Of a stretch of DNA of 64,000 nt, positions 63,774 to 64,000 are shown piece after piece. A program made the translations under genes and the position numbers. Below the pieces are notes generated by a model. That model ran no database searches. It was not told where the DNA came from and was given only the letters and a program-made list of their open reading frames with translations. Location of the stretch: assembly GCA_026707545.1 (NCBI GenBank), contig JAPOWR010000001.1:682001-746000 (forward strand), in the 5' to 3' direction. Positions within the stretch are counted from its first letter, which is position 1; the number at the start of each line of letters is the position of its first letter. This DNA is from Acidobacteriota bacterium (GTDB lineage Bacteria; Acidobacteriota; Thermoanaerobaculia; Multivoradales; Multivoraceae).

Positions 63774-64000
63774 GACCGAGTCTCCCGCAGGAAGAATCGA
63801 ATCCAGTTCTCTACTTCAATTCCCCGCACCTTCTCCGTGAGCATCTTCTCGACGTACTCGTTCATCACCCCGTATCGGGCGATCCGACCGAAGTTGCCGC
63901 CCTGGTCGTGACGGGCTTTGTCCGCTACCTTCTTGCGCTTCTCAGGGTATGGGTGAGCGCCTAGCGGAACGTCGATTCTGACGTTGGACTGTGCGTCGCG
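63770..64000 (-). CDS. Unknown protein, 3' part (continues beyond window)
   Basis: 76 residues visible, open to the window edge. Readable segments: IDVPLGAHPYPEKRKKVADK, ARHDQGGNFGRIARYGVMNE, YVEKMLTEKVRGIEVENWIR, then FFLRETRS. Charged, helical, with no family I recognise. Local GC falls below the neighbourhood (for example around 63790-63830). Coupled to the 48-residue gene by ATGA. Consistent with cargo of a mobile or phage-like element. Confidence 0.55.
   Translation of the reverse strand, partial: RDAQSNVRIDVPLGAHPYPEKRKKVADKARHDQGGNFGRIARYGVMNEYVEKMLTEKVRGIEVENWIRFFLRETRS

Overview
The window is high-GC, densely coded DNA from a Gram-negative (diderm) bacterium. It carries BamA, Skp/OmpH, LpxD, LpxA, FabZ, Lgt and two SusC-like TonB receptors with N-terminal carboxypeptidase-regulatory domains. 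A VWFA-related protein of the type typical of Acidobacteriota, the PQQ-type propellers, the sulfatase and the envelope gene order together suggest Acidobacteriota, perhaps a marine or heterotrophic lineage. This is inference: there is no rRNA gene here.

Layout. 1-4.4 kb: 3' end of clpC, then bamA and ompH. 4.4-5.8 kb: a reverse-strand PQQ propeller gene splitting the envelope cluster. 5.85-12.2 kb: lpxD-fabZ-lpxA, a Gfo/Idh oxidoreductase, mtnP-surE-pcm-apt. 12.3-12.6 kb: tRNA-Arg(CCU) and tatA. 12.7-19.5 kb: a TPR protein, pyrimidine-nucleoside phosphorylase, cinA, plsY, gpsA, guaA. 19.5-24 kb: a DHH phosphoesterase divergent from lgt-thiD, then the VWFA protein. 24.1-33.1 kb: tightly overlapped housekeeping genes (nnr, tsaE, hydroxyacyl-CoA dehydrogenase, phoH, pgpH) ending in one ORF that fuses YbeY and Era. 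33.3-43.2 kb: glnA, a second propeller, a sialidase-like protein, a serine hydrolase, an outer-membrane barrel, two acyl-CoA dehydrogenases and an M24 peptidase.

43.2-56.3 kb is accessory and the most unusual part. It holds a small inverted-repeat element without genes, a frameshifted TonB receptor, three LuxR-type regulators (two full-length, one HTH-only), a 1478-residue secreted protein with seven SwmB-like repeats, and a secreted VWA protein. Four intergenic sites share one 22-base directional motif (CCCCC, six bases ending TT, GGGGG, then CGACAG or a variant). One sits before each of LuxR-1, the giant protein, the HTH-only LuxR and the VWA gene. I propose a local, self-regulated surface-protein regulon.

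56.3-64 kb: a type IV AbiE toxin-antitoxin pair, a Tat-exported lipoprotein sulfatase divergent from a TonB receptor (possible substrate-acquisition pair), and a DUF3604 lipoprotein gene cut off near 63.6 kb. Two small reverse-strand genes of unknown function and visibly lower GC follow, suggesting the edge of an inserted element.
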